From NCBI GenBank assembly GCA_964428805.1, contig CAYRZF010000027.1, positions 1 through 24,520 on the forward strand: a stretch of DNA of 24,520 nucleotides, written 5' to 3'. This DNA is from CAYRZF01 sp964428805. GTDB lineage: Bacteria > Methylomirabilota > Methylomirabilia > Rokubacteriales > CSP1-6. Position numbers and translations under genes: made by a program. Below, piece after piece: positions 7,481 through 11,961 of the stretch (position 1 is its first letter; each line of letters starts with the position of its first letter). Under the pieces are notes generated by a model, which did no database searches, was not told the origin of the DNA, and was given only the letters and a program-made list of their open reading frames with translations.

Positions 7481-7786
7481 ATGGACGGGCTGGCGCTGAA
7501 ATCCCCCATGAAGGTCTTCGGGGCCTTCAAGGACCTGGGCAGGCAGGTCTTCGCCGACGGCGCGCTCTCGAAGAAGCACAAGGAGCTGACAGCCCTGGCG
7601 GTGGCCATTTCCCAGAACTGCTTCGACTGAATCGAGCATCGGGTCGAGGAGGTCCTCGGCTTGGGAGCGACGGAGCAGGAGATCGCCGAGACGCTGGACA
7701 TCGGGCTCTTGATGGGCGGGACGCTCGCTGCCAAATCGGTGCGCCATGCCTTTTGGGTGATGGCGCAGATCAAGGGCGAGAGGTAA
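7442..7786 (+). CDS. AhpD-like carboxymuconolactone-decarboxylase-family protein, probable selenoprotein (UGA = Sec63)
   Basis: ATG 7442 follows a GGAGGA Shine-Dalgarno. Coding runs through an in-frame TGA (7628-7630) to TAA 7784-7786, giving 114 aa if the UGA is decoded. Before it is KELTALAVAISQNCFD, after it IEHRVEEVLGLGATEQEIAE and then LLMGGTLAAKSVRHAFWVM. These are the consecutive parts of the CMD/AhpD fold: the helix leading to CxxC, the GAT-x-EEI turn and the MGG-x-A helix. The UGA takes the place of the second Cys of CxxC, giving C60-F-D-U63, the usual place for selenocysteine. E48 matches the family's conserved Glu. AhpD-type proteins are thiol peroxidases or reductases. The next gene is an oxidoreductase. 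A nonsense mutation or error is possible, but undisturbed coding on both sides argues against decay. Confidence 0.82.
7628..7664 (+). promoter_or_regulatory. UGA codon plus bacterial SECIS-like hairpin
   Basis: Immediately after the UGA, bases 7639-7649 pair with 7654-7664. The top five pairs are Watson-Crick (CGAGG/CCTCG), and the lower six mix G-C with G·U wobbles. The apical loop is AGGU (7650-7653), whose first base lies 19 nt after the UGA. Bacterial SECIS elements sit inside the coding region about this far from the UGA with a small loop carrying G near its start. The E. coli fdhF loop, from memory, also begins AGGU. In such elements the hairpin binds SelB carrying Sec-tRNA. Function here is inferred. 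Confidence 0.68.
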
Positions 7787-7814
7787 ACGGGCGTTTCTCA
7801 CGGAGGATTCGATC

Positions 7815-8210
7815 ATGGCGGCGATTCCCGACAAGTACAAGGACCTGTTCCAGAAAAAGACGTTCGCTCATCTGGCCACGATCGGCGGCGATGGCACCCC
7901 GCAGGTGACGCCGGTCTGGTGCGACTTTGACGGCACCCACATCCGCTTCAATACTGCCAAGGGGCGCGTCAAAGACAAAAACCTCCGCCGCAACCCCAAG
8001 GTGGCACTCGCGATCCAGGATCCGGAGAATCCCTACCGGTACATTCAGGTCAGGGGGCGGGTCGCGGAGATCACGGAACAGGGGGCCGACTCCCACATCG
8101 ACTCGCTCACCAAGAAGTACCTCAACCAGGACAAGTATCCGTACCGCCAGCCCGGCGAGGTGCGGGTGATCTACAAGATCCTCCCCGAGAAGGTTCAGAC
8201 AATGGGATAG
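7815..8210 (+). CDS. PPOX-class probable F420-dependent oxidoreductase
   Basis: This 131-aa split-barrel protein starts at ATG 7815 behind a CGGAGGA Shine-Dalgarno (7801-7807). It shows FAHLATIGGDGTPQVTPVWCDFDG at the N-terminus, RFNTAKGRVKDKNLRRNPKVALAI in the middle and YRYIQVRGRVAEIT, then PGEVRVIYKILPEKVQ at the end. This is the pattern of the pyridoxamine-phosphate-oxidase-like, F420-binding group (Rv1155 type). Members bind F420 or FMN as dimers and reduce small electrophiles; the substrate is unknown. It lies 28 bp downstream of the AhpD-like selenoprotein and may share its transcript, which would fit a small redox or detoxification module. Confidence 0.85.
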   Translation: MAAIPDKYKDLFQKKTFAHLATIGGDGTPQVTPVWCDFDGTHIRFNTAKGRVKDKNLRRNPKVALAIQDPENPYRYIQVRGRVAEITEQGADSHIDSLTKKYLNQDKYPYRQPGEVRVIYKILPEKVQTMG

Positions 8211-8219
8211 GTGGGCAGC

Positions 8220-8531
8220 ATGCGAGCCGCACCCTACGTCAGCACCGTGAGCGAGGCTGACCTCCGCCGGGAACGGGCGAAGGCGCGGGTCCTCCGCCAG
8301 AGTCAGTGGTGGAAGCGGCGGATCGCCGCCGGTCGCTGCCACTACTGCGACAGGCACGTGGGATCCCGCGCCCTCAGCATGGACCATGTGGTGCCGCTGG
8401 TCCGCGGCGGCCGGTCAAGGCGCGGCAACGTCGTTCCGGCCTGCAAGGACTGCAACAATCAAAAGAAGTCGCTCCTTCCCGTGGAGTGGGAAGAGTACCT
8501 TCGGCAGCTGGCGGAGCGCCAGGAGGCCTGA
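8220..8531 (+). CDS. HNH endonuclease domain protein
   Basis: From ATG 8220 the product is 103 aa; AGGTGG (8209-8214) serves as Shine-Dalgarno and overlaps the preceding stop. A GTG at 8211 is in frame but lacks one. The sequence has the zinc pair CHYC (about residues 40-43), the HNH core SMDHVVPLVRGG with NVVPACKDCNNQKK, and a short C-terminal helix. HNH domains cut or nick DNA using a metal at the His-Asn-His motif. Such stand-alone short HNH proteins are common and mostly of unknown role. It has no adjacent methylase or restriction partner. Confidence 0.85.
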   Translation: MRAAPYVSTVSEADLRRERAKARVLRQSQWWKRRIAAGRCHYCDRHVGSRALSMDHVVPLVRGGRSRRGNVVPACKDCNNQKKSLLPVEWEEYLRQLAERQEA

Positions 8532-8626
8532 TCCCCCTGCCGCTTGCCTGGGAGCCACTGGCGGCTGGCCGGGACGCCGTAAACAGATCGGCCGGTCCAT
8601 CCGTCTAATGCGGGCGGAGGTGCGCT

Positions 8627-9043
8627 ATGCCCCGAGAAGGGTTGCTGGTGTTCGCAGTGGCATTGGGGTTGGTCGGCTGCGCGAGCGCGCAGAGCCCGAT
8701 CCTCTATCCGAATGCCCATCTGCAGCAGGTCGGCCAGGAACAGGCTGAGCGGGACATCGCGGCCTGCCGCGAACTCGCCAGCCAAAATGTTCCGAGCGCG
8801 GCCGGGAAAGAGATCGGGAAGGACACGGCCGTCGGCGCCGTGGGCGGCGCTGCGGTGGGCGCCGTTGCGGGTGCCGTGAGCGGCCATGGCGCGGGGCGGG
8901 GCGCGGCCATCGGCGCGGCGACGGGCGGGACCGCGGGAGCCGTGCATGGCGCGGCGAAGCAAACCGGCCCCAGTCCTGTGTACAAGAGCTTCGTGAACCG
9001 CTGCTTGCGCGAGAAAGGATACGAGGTGATCGGCTGGCAATAG
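8627..9043 (+). CDS. Glycine-zipper lipoprotein
   Basis: This 138-aa protein starts at ATG 8627 after GGAGG (8616-8620). Residues 1-18 form a lipoprotein signal (GLLVFAVALGLVGC) with a lipobox at LVGC, Cys18. A polar stretch with Gln/Glu and one CRELA segment follows. Then comes a glycine zipper of about 45 residues (VGAVGGAAVGAVAGAVSG... GAATGGTAGA) capable of forming two membrane helices. The C-terminal tail (YKSFVNRCLREKGYEVIGW) has a Cys typical of this group. Similar proteins are outer-membrane-associated lipoproteins of uncertain function. No good promoter is obvious; a weak TCTAAT at 8604-8609 lacks a -35. Confidence 0.8.
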   Translation: MPREGLLVFAVALGLVGCASAQSPILYPNAHLQQVGQEQAERDIAACRELASQNVPSAAGKEIGKDTAVGAVGGAAVGAVAGAVSGHGAGRGAAIGAATGGTAGAVHGAAKQTGPSPVYKSFVNRCLREKGYEVIGWQ

Positions 9044-9084
9044 CCCGCGCGCGCTCCGGTTACCGCTGTATCGGACTTTGGACA

Positions 9085-9112
9085 TTGACAGCCCGCACTC
9101 CTTGGTGAGAAT
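9085..9112 (+). promoter_or_regulatory. Sigma70-type promoter upstream of the ComEA-like gene
   Basis: Perfect TTGACA (9085-9090) and GAGAAT (9107-9112) with a 16-bp spacer, in the extended context GGTGAGAAT. It is about 45 bp upstream of the ATG and is among the best promoters in the window. Confidence 0.65.
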
Positions 9113-9154
9113 TCTGTCTCCATAGACCAACCATCTTTCGCCAAGGAGGGTCCC

Positions 9155-9460
9155 ATGATCGCCAGGGTGTTGCTCGGGTTCTTGCTGTCCATCGCGTTGT
9201 CCGTGGGCGGGGTGCTGCCGTGGGTGTATGCGGGCTCTCAGCAATCGGCCGCGACCGCTCCGGACGGGAAAATCAACATCAACACCGCCTCGAAGTCCGA
9301 ACTGATGAAGCTCAAGGGGGTCGGCAGAGAGGTCGCCGAGAAAATCATCGAGTACCGGGAGAAGAACGGCCCCTTCAAGAAGCCCGAGGAGATCCGGAAG
9401 GTCACGGGCGTCGGCAAGGGGATCTGGGAGGCAAACCGCGAGATGATCACGGTGAAGTGA
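9155..9460 (+). CDS. Secreted ComEA-like helix-hairpin-helix protein
   Basis: This 101-aa product starts at ATG 9155 behind CAAGGAGGG. A signal peptide or N-terminal anchor covers about residues 1-27 (MIARVLLGFLLSIALSVGG ... YAG). It is followed by a ComEA-type double HhH domain: KININTASKSELMKLKGVG, EVAEKIIEYREKNGPFKKPEEI and VTGVGKGIWEANREMI. ComEA-like proteins bind double-stranded DNA outside the inner membrane for uptake during transformation. Short stand-alone versions are widespread and may have other DNA-binding roles. No other com genes are in the window, although a PilX-like pilin begins at 24018. Confidence 0.85.
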   Translation: MIARVLLGFLLSIALSVGGVLPWVYAGSQQSAATAPDGKININTASKSELMKLKGVGREVAEKIIEYREKNGPFKKPEEIRKVTGVGKGIWEANREMITVK

Positions 9461-9469
9461 GATTTTTTC

Positions 9470-9498
9470 TTGGATGACCTGTCGAGCTGGCATAGGAT
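9470..9498 (+). promoter_or_regulatory. Promoter of the tiny-ORF transcription unit
   Basis: TTGGAT (9470-9475) and TAGGAT (9493-9498) with a 17-bp spacer. A T-run (9463-9468) just upstream follows the ComEA-like stop but has no strong hairpin. Initiation near 9505 would give a transcript of about 335 nt ending at the terminator near 9839. The 160-nt leader before the small ORF has no clear coding content. Confidence 0.5.
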
Positions 9499-9645
9499 TG
9501 GAGGAAATCGGTCGGAGCGCACACAGGCTCCTTCCTGGTGTCCCCGCTGGCAATCCCGCCGGCGGCGACCTGACCGAGCCCCGGGCCGGGAGTCGGCGTC
9601 CGGTTGGGGGCGGTGGGACATGGGCCCGCGTGGTGGGCCTCGCCG

Positions 9646-9665
9646 AGAAAGGAGGTGGTCCAGCC
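9646..9665 (+). promoter_or_regulatory. Unusually long Shine-Dalgarno region complementary to the 16S rRNA 3' end
   Basis: These 20 bases contain AAAGGAGGTGGTCC. They are complementary to the widely conserved 16S tail (GGCUGGAUCACCUCCUUUCU) at every position, counting one G·U wobble at 9658. A normal Shine-Dalgarno uses 4-8 bases. The match stops at the GTG codon of the tiny ORF, so this is unlikely to be a relic rRNA gene. Confidence 0.6.
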
Positions 9666-9713
9666 GTGTGTATGTGTACCCCTACGGTGATCTGTGAGGT
9701 GGTCGCCTCCTAA
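9666..9713 (+). CDS. Putative 15-aa Cys-rich peptide or leader peptide
   Basis: GTG 9666 to TAA 9711-9713 encodes MCMCTPTVICEVVAS. An ATG two codons later would give a 13-aa peptide. Three of 15 residues are Cys. GGAGG ends 10 nt before the GTG, in the middle of the long 16S-complementary region, so translation is plausible. The ORF lies between a promoter and a hairpin-terminator set and is followed by no further plus-strand gene. It could be a leader peptide sensing Cys supply, a tiny functional peptide, or a chance ORF inside a small RNA. I do not recognise the peptide. Confidence 0.45.
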   Translation: MCMCTPTVICEVVAS

Positions 9714-9734
9714 GGCAGGTCCACGCTAGTCCAG

Positions 9735-9765
9735 GGTGGGCGCCTGGGAGGACCCAGGCACCACC
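9735..9765 (+). ncRNA. Long hairpin downstream of the tiny ORF
   Basis: GCCTGGG (9742-9748) and CCCAGGC (9753-9759) form a perfect 7-bp stem with an AGGA loop. GGTGG (9735-9739) pairs with CCACC (9761-9765) across a small asymmetric internal loop, giving 12 pairs. It begins 22 nt after the ORF stop. Together with the next terminator it looks like a structured 3' region or small RNA. Confidence 0.5.
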
Positions 9766-9767
9766 GG

Positions 9768-9839
9768 CCCCGACGGTCCCGCCCACACCAGCGGGGCGGC
9801 TCGGCTCTCCGACGCCGCAGATACTGTCGGGGTTTTTTT
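9768..9839 (+). terminator. Intrinsic terminator of the tiny-ORF unit
   Basis: Bases 9768-9777 (CCCCGACGGT) pair with 9823-9832 (ACTGTCGGGG), 10 bp with one G·U, followed by seven T (9833-9839). The enclosed 45 nt contains a further stem (CCGCCC with GGGCGG). The large loop is unusual for a simple terminator, but the stem plus T-run is clear. Confidence 0.7.
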
Positions 9840-9853
9840 GTGTGTCCTCGTCA

Positions 9854-9890
9854 AAAAGAAATGGCCCGCCGGAGTTGCCCCCGACGGGCC
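9854..9890 (-). terminator. Intrinsic terminator of csp1
   Basis: Read on the minus strand, GGCCCGTCGG (9890-9881) pairs with CCGGCGGGCC (9872-9863) in a 10-bp stem, followed by ATTTCTTTTT. It lies about 20 bp past the csp1 stop and converges with the plus-strand terminator at 9839. Confidence 0.8.
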
Positions 9891-9912
9891 GTCAAGTGGT
9901 CCAGCGATCGCG

Positions 9913-10113
9913 TTAGACCTTGCGGACGTTGGACGCCTGGAGCCCCTTGGGTCCCTTGGTGACCTCGAACTCCACGCGATCACCCTCGCTCAGGCTCTTG
10001 AAGCCGTTCGCTTGGATGGCGTTGTAGTGAACGAAGACGTCCTCGCCGCCCTCCTGGGTGATGAAGCCGTACCCCTTCGCGTCGTTGAACCATTTCACGC
10101 TGCCTGTTGCCAT
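9913..10113 (-). CDS. Cold-shock protein CspA family (copy 1)
   Basis: This 66-aa protein reads MATGSVKWFNDAKGYGFI and then EDVFVHYNAIQANGFKSL to the end. It has both RNA-binding motifs of the CSD fold: RNP1 KGYGFI (residues 13-18) and RNP2 VFVHY (26-30). Csp proteins are RNA chaperones that bind single-stranded RNA and can antiterminate transcription. The start is preceded by AAAGAGG. It differs from copy 2 (11561-11761) at few residues (for example YNAIQAN versus YSAIQAG). It follows the DEAD-box gene and has its own promoter and long leader. Confidence 0.96.
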   Translation of the reverse strand: MATGSVKWFNDAKGYGFITQEGGEDVFVHYNAIQANGFKSLSEGDRVEFEVTKGPKGLQASNVRKV

Positions 10114-10228
10114 GCTGCATACCTCTTTCTTGGGGCGAATGCCCCGGTGATAACCCGGCCCCCATGGCCGGGCTGACCCCCCGAGGGGGGCAAACGAAAA
10201 CGCCGGAGGACCTCAGTCCTCGCGGCGT
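10114..10228 (-). promoter_or_regulatory. Structured csp1 leader with attenuator-like terminator hairpin
   Basis: In minus-strand order: a long stem (10228-10200; arms ACGCCG+GAGGAC against GTCCTC+CGGCGT, one bulge) followed by TTTTCGTTT; a C6/G6 hairpin (10190-10177); CCCGGCC/GGCCGGG with a 5-nt loop (10172-10154); and GGGGC/GCCCC with loop ATTC (10145-10132) just before the Shine-Dalgarno AAAGAGG. The same four elements precede csp2. The first hairpin looks like an intrinsic terminator lying between promoter and gene. Confidence 0.65.
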
Positions 10229-10303
10229 CAGACCCTTAAAATCGAGCGGTTCCCATTCACGAACTGGTTGCCGGATACGGAAGGAATTCTCAACCAGAAA
10301 AAA

Positions 10304-10333
10304 AACATACCTTGGTTTGCGGAGACCTGTCAA
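10304..10333 (-). promoter_or_regulatory. csp1 promoter overlapping the end of the DEAD-box gene
   Basis: Minus strand TTGACA (10333-10328) and TATGTT (10309-10304), spacer 18 bp. The TGA inside TTGACA is the stop codon of the upstream helicase gene. Initiation near 10297 gives a leader of about 185 nt. Confidence 0.6.
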
Positions 10334-11460
10334 CCCCGATTTGAGCGGGGTTGCCCGCGCTCCCGGCGGAGGGGTCGGCCCAGGTGGCGCTCGATGGCCC
10401 GGAGCTGGTCGCCTTCTTCGGGGGCGGCGAAGCTGGAAGCCACGCCGGTCGCCTCGGCCCGGGCGGTGCGCCCGATCCGGTGGATGTAGTCCTCCGGCGT
10501 GGACGGAAGATCGTAGTTGATGACGTGGGCGATGTTGGCCACGTCGATGCCCCGGGCCGCGATGTCTGTGGCCACAAGCACCTGGTAGGACCCCGCGCGA
10601 AAGCCGTCCAGCGCCTGTCGCCGCTCGGACTGGCTGCGGTTGGCGTGCAGGCGTGCCACGCGATGGCCCGCGGCGCCGACGGCGCGCGCCAGGCGGTCGG
10701 CCCGGTGCTTGGTGCGCGTGAAAATCAGGACTTTCCCCTGCTCGCCTCTCAGCAGGGACAGGAGCAGGGGAGTCTTCTCGTCGCGATGCAGCGGATAGAG
10801 AACCTGGCTGACTTTTCCAACCGGGCGCGCTGCCGGCCCGATCTGGACGCGGACGGGCTGGACCAAGTGACGGCGCACCAGCCGCTCCATCGGGGGCGGC
10901 ATCGTGGCCGAGAAGCACAGCGTCTGGCGGTCCAGAGGCACATGCTTCAGGATGCGTTCGATCTGTGGGGCGAACCCCATGTCGAGCATCCGGTCGGCTT
11001 CGTCCAGGACGAGGATGCGGATGGATCCGAGGGAGAGGCTCCGGCGATCCACGTGGTCGAGGAGGCGGCCGGGGGTTGCGACCAGGACGTCGGGTCGGCG
11101 GCGGAATGCCTCGAGCTGAGGCCCCATGGCCTCGCCCCCGATCACCGCGGCCGCGCGCACGTGACGCCCGGCTCCAAGCGCATCAAAGCATTCACGGATC
11201 TGAAGCGCCAGCTCCCGGGTGGGAGCCAGGACCAGCGCCCGCAGCCCTGCGCCGCCGGCCAAGCGCTCAATGATCGGGATCGCGAAGGCGGCCGTCTTGC
11301 CGGTACCTGTCTGGGCGCAGCCGATCAGGTCGCTGCCGGCCAGAGCCAGTGGAATTGCCTGAGCCTGGATGGGCGTGGGGGCCTCAAAGCCCGCCCGTCG
11401 GACGTCGGCCATGATCTCGTTGGAAAGTTTCAGTGATTCGAACGTGAGTGAACAGTCCAT
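10330..11460 (-). CDS. DEAD-box ATP-dependent RNA helicase (RhlE/cold-shock type)
   Basis: This 376-aa protein from ATG 11460 contains all DEAD-box motifs in order: Q motif FEAPTPIQAQAIP, motif I AQTGTGKT, Ia APTREL, Ib TPGRLLD, II DEAD, III SAT, V ATDIAARGIDV and VI HRIGRTAR. The two RecA domains are complete, but the C-terminal extension is short, as in the smaller RhlE-like helicases. It unwinds structured RNA in ribosome assembly or mRNA decay, especially in the cold. It sits between two csp genes on the same strand, suggesting a cold-response operon. A Shine-Dalgarno-like GGAGAAAG lies about 13 nt upstream of the start, a slightly long spacing. Confidence 0.93.
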   Translation of the reverse strand: MDCSLTFESLKLSNEIMADVRRAGFEAPTPIQAQAIPLALAGSDLIGCAQTGTGKTAAFAIPIIERLAGGAGLRALVLAPTRELALQIRECFDALGAGRHVRAAAVIGGEAMGPQLEAFRRRPDVLVATPGRLLDHVDRRSLSLGSIRILVLDEADRMLDMGFAPQIERILKHVPLDRQTLCFSATMPPPMERLVRRHLVQPVRVQIGPAARPVGKVSQVLYPLHRDEKTPLLLSLLRGEQGKVLIFTRTKHRADRLARAVGAAGHRVARLHANRSQSERRQALDGFRAGSYQVLVATDIAARGIDVANIAHVINYDLPSTPEDYIHRIGRTARAEATGVASSFAAPEEGDQLRAIERHLGRPLRRERGQPRSNRG

Positions 11461-11514
11461 GAGTGAACGGATCTTTCTCCGGTTTCCGGTATTGGGATTT
11501 CGGGTTGGGTGGTA

Positions 11515-11542
11515 GGGGCCCGGGCCCGAAGGCCCGGGCCCC
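11515..11542 (-). other. Very stable UUCG-capped hairpin between csp2 and the helicase gene
   Basis: On the minus strand, 12 perfect G-C pairs (GGGGCCCGGGCC with its complement) enclose the tetraloop TTCG, closed by C-G. No T-run follows, so it is more likely an mRNA-stability or partial-termination element in the csp2-helicase transcript than a full terminator. Confidence 0.6.
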
Positions 11543-11560
11543 TGAGCGAAGCGGTGATCG

Positions 11561-11761
11561 TTAGACCTTCCGAACGTTGGCGGCCTGGAGCCCCTTGGGT
11601 CCCTTGGTGACCTCGAACTCCACGCGGTCACCCTCGGCCAAGCTCTTGAAGCCCCCGGCCTGAATGGCGCTGTAATGGACGAAGACGTCCTCGCCGCCCT
11701 CCTGGGTGATGAAGCCGTACCCCTTCGCGTCGTTGAACCATTTCACGCTGCCTGTTGCCAT
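11561..11761 (-). CDS. Cold-shock protein CspA family (copy 2)
   Basis: This 66-aa Csp has the same RNP1 (KGYGFI) and RNP2 (VFVHY) motifs as copy 1 and nearly the same sequence. It starts MATGSVKWF at 11761 behind AAAGAGG. An in-frame ATG 51 bp upstream would add residues that do not belong to the family and would lie inside the conserved leader. It is first of the minus-strand group csp2, helicase, csp1. The near identity of coding and leader sequence to copy 1 indicates a duplication that included the regulatory leader. Confidence 0.96.
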   Translation of the reverse strand: MATGSVKWFNDAKGYGFITQEGGEDVFVHYSAIQAGGFKSLAEGDRVEFEVTKGPKGLQAANVRKV

Positions 11762-11878
11762 GCTGCATACCTCTTTCTTGGGGCGAATGCCCCGGTGATA
11801 CCCGGCCACCATGGCCGGGGTGCCCCCATGAATTTGGGGACAAACAAAAACGCCGTGAGGACCTGGTCCTCACGGCGT
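11762..11878 (-). promoter_or_regulatory. Structured csp2 leader with attenuator-like terminator hairpin
   Basis: The arrangement is as for csp1: a 13-bp perfect stem (11878-11866 with 11862-11850, 3-nt loop) followed by TTTTGTTTG; a CCCC/GGGG hairpin (within 11839-11823) whose sequence differs from csp1 but keeps pairing; CCCGGCC/GGCCGGG (11819-11801); and GGGGC-ATTC-GCCCC (11793-11780). The last roughly 45 nt to the ATG are almost identical to csp1. The promoter lies upstream of the terminator hairpin, so transcripts must read through it to express csp2. Confidence 0.7.
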
Positions 11879-11932
11879 CAACTTCGAATCTGATCGACTC
11901 TCAAACGCGTTTGGAACCTAGAACCAGCCCTC

Positions 11933-11961
11933 ACACTACAGGATCATTCCTCCGGTGTCAA
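11933..11961 (-). promoter_or_regulatory. csp2 promoter
   Basis: Minus strand TTGACA (11961-11956) and TAGTGT (11938-11933), spacer 17 bp. The TGA in TTGACA is again the stop codon of the preceding gene, as at csp1. The predicted start near 11926 gives a leader of about 165 nt. Confidence 0.65.

Noticed and set aside
7628..7630. Reading the TGA as an ordinary stop giving a 62-aa protein
   Set aside because: The downstream 52 codons continue the same fold with family motifs, and the UGA occupies a catalytic Cys position.
9646..9713. An antisense 16S rRNA gene fragment
   Set aside because: Similarity to the rRNA end stops after 20 bases, at the GTG codon; the next bases do not match the 16S sequence.
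9474..9713. A 79-aa protein in frame with the tiny ORF
   Set aside because: Its ATG lies inside the -35 element, has no ribosome-binding site, and the upstream part is low-complexity Arg/Gly/Pro.
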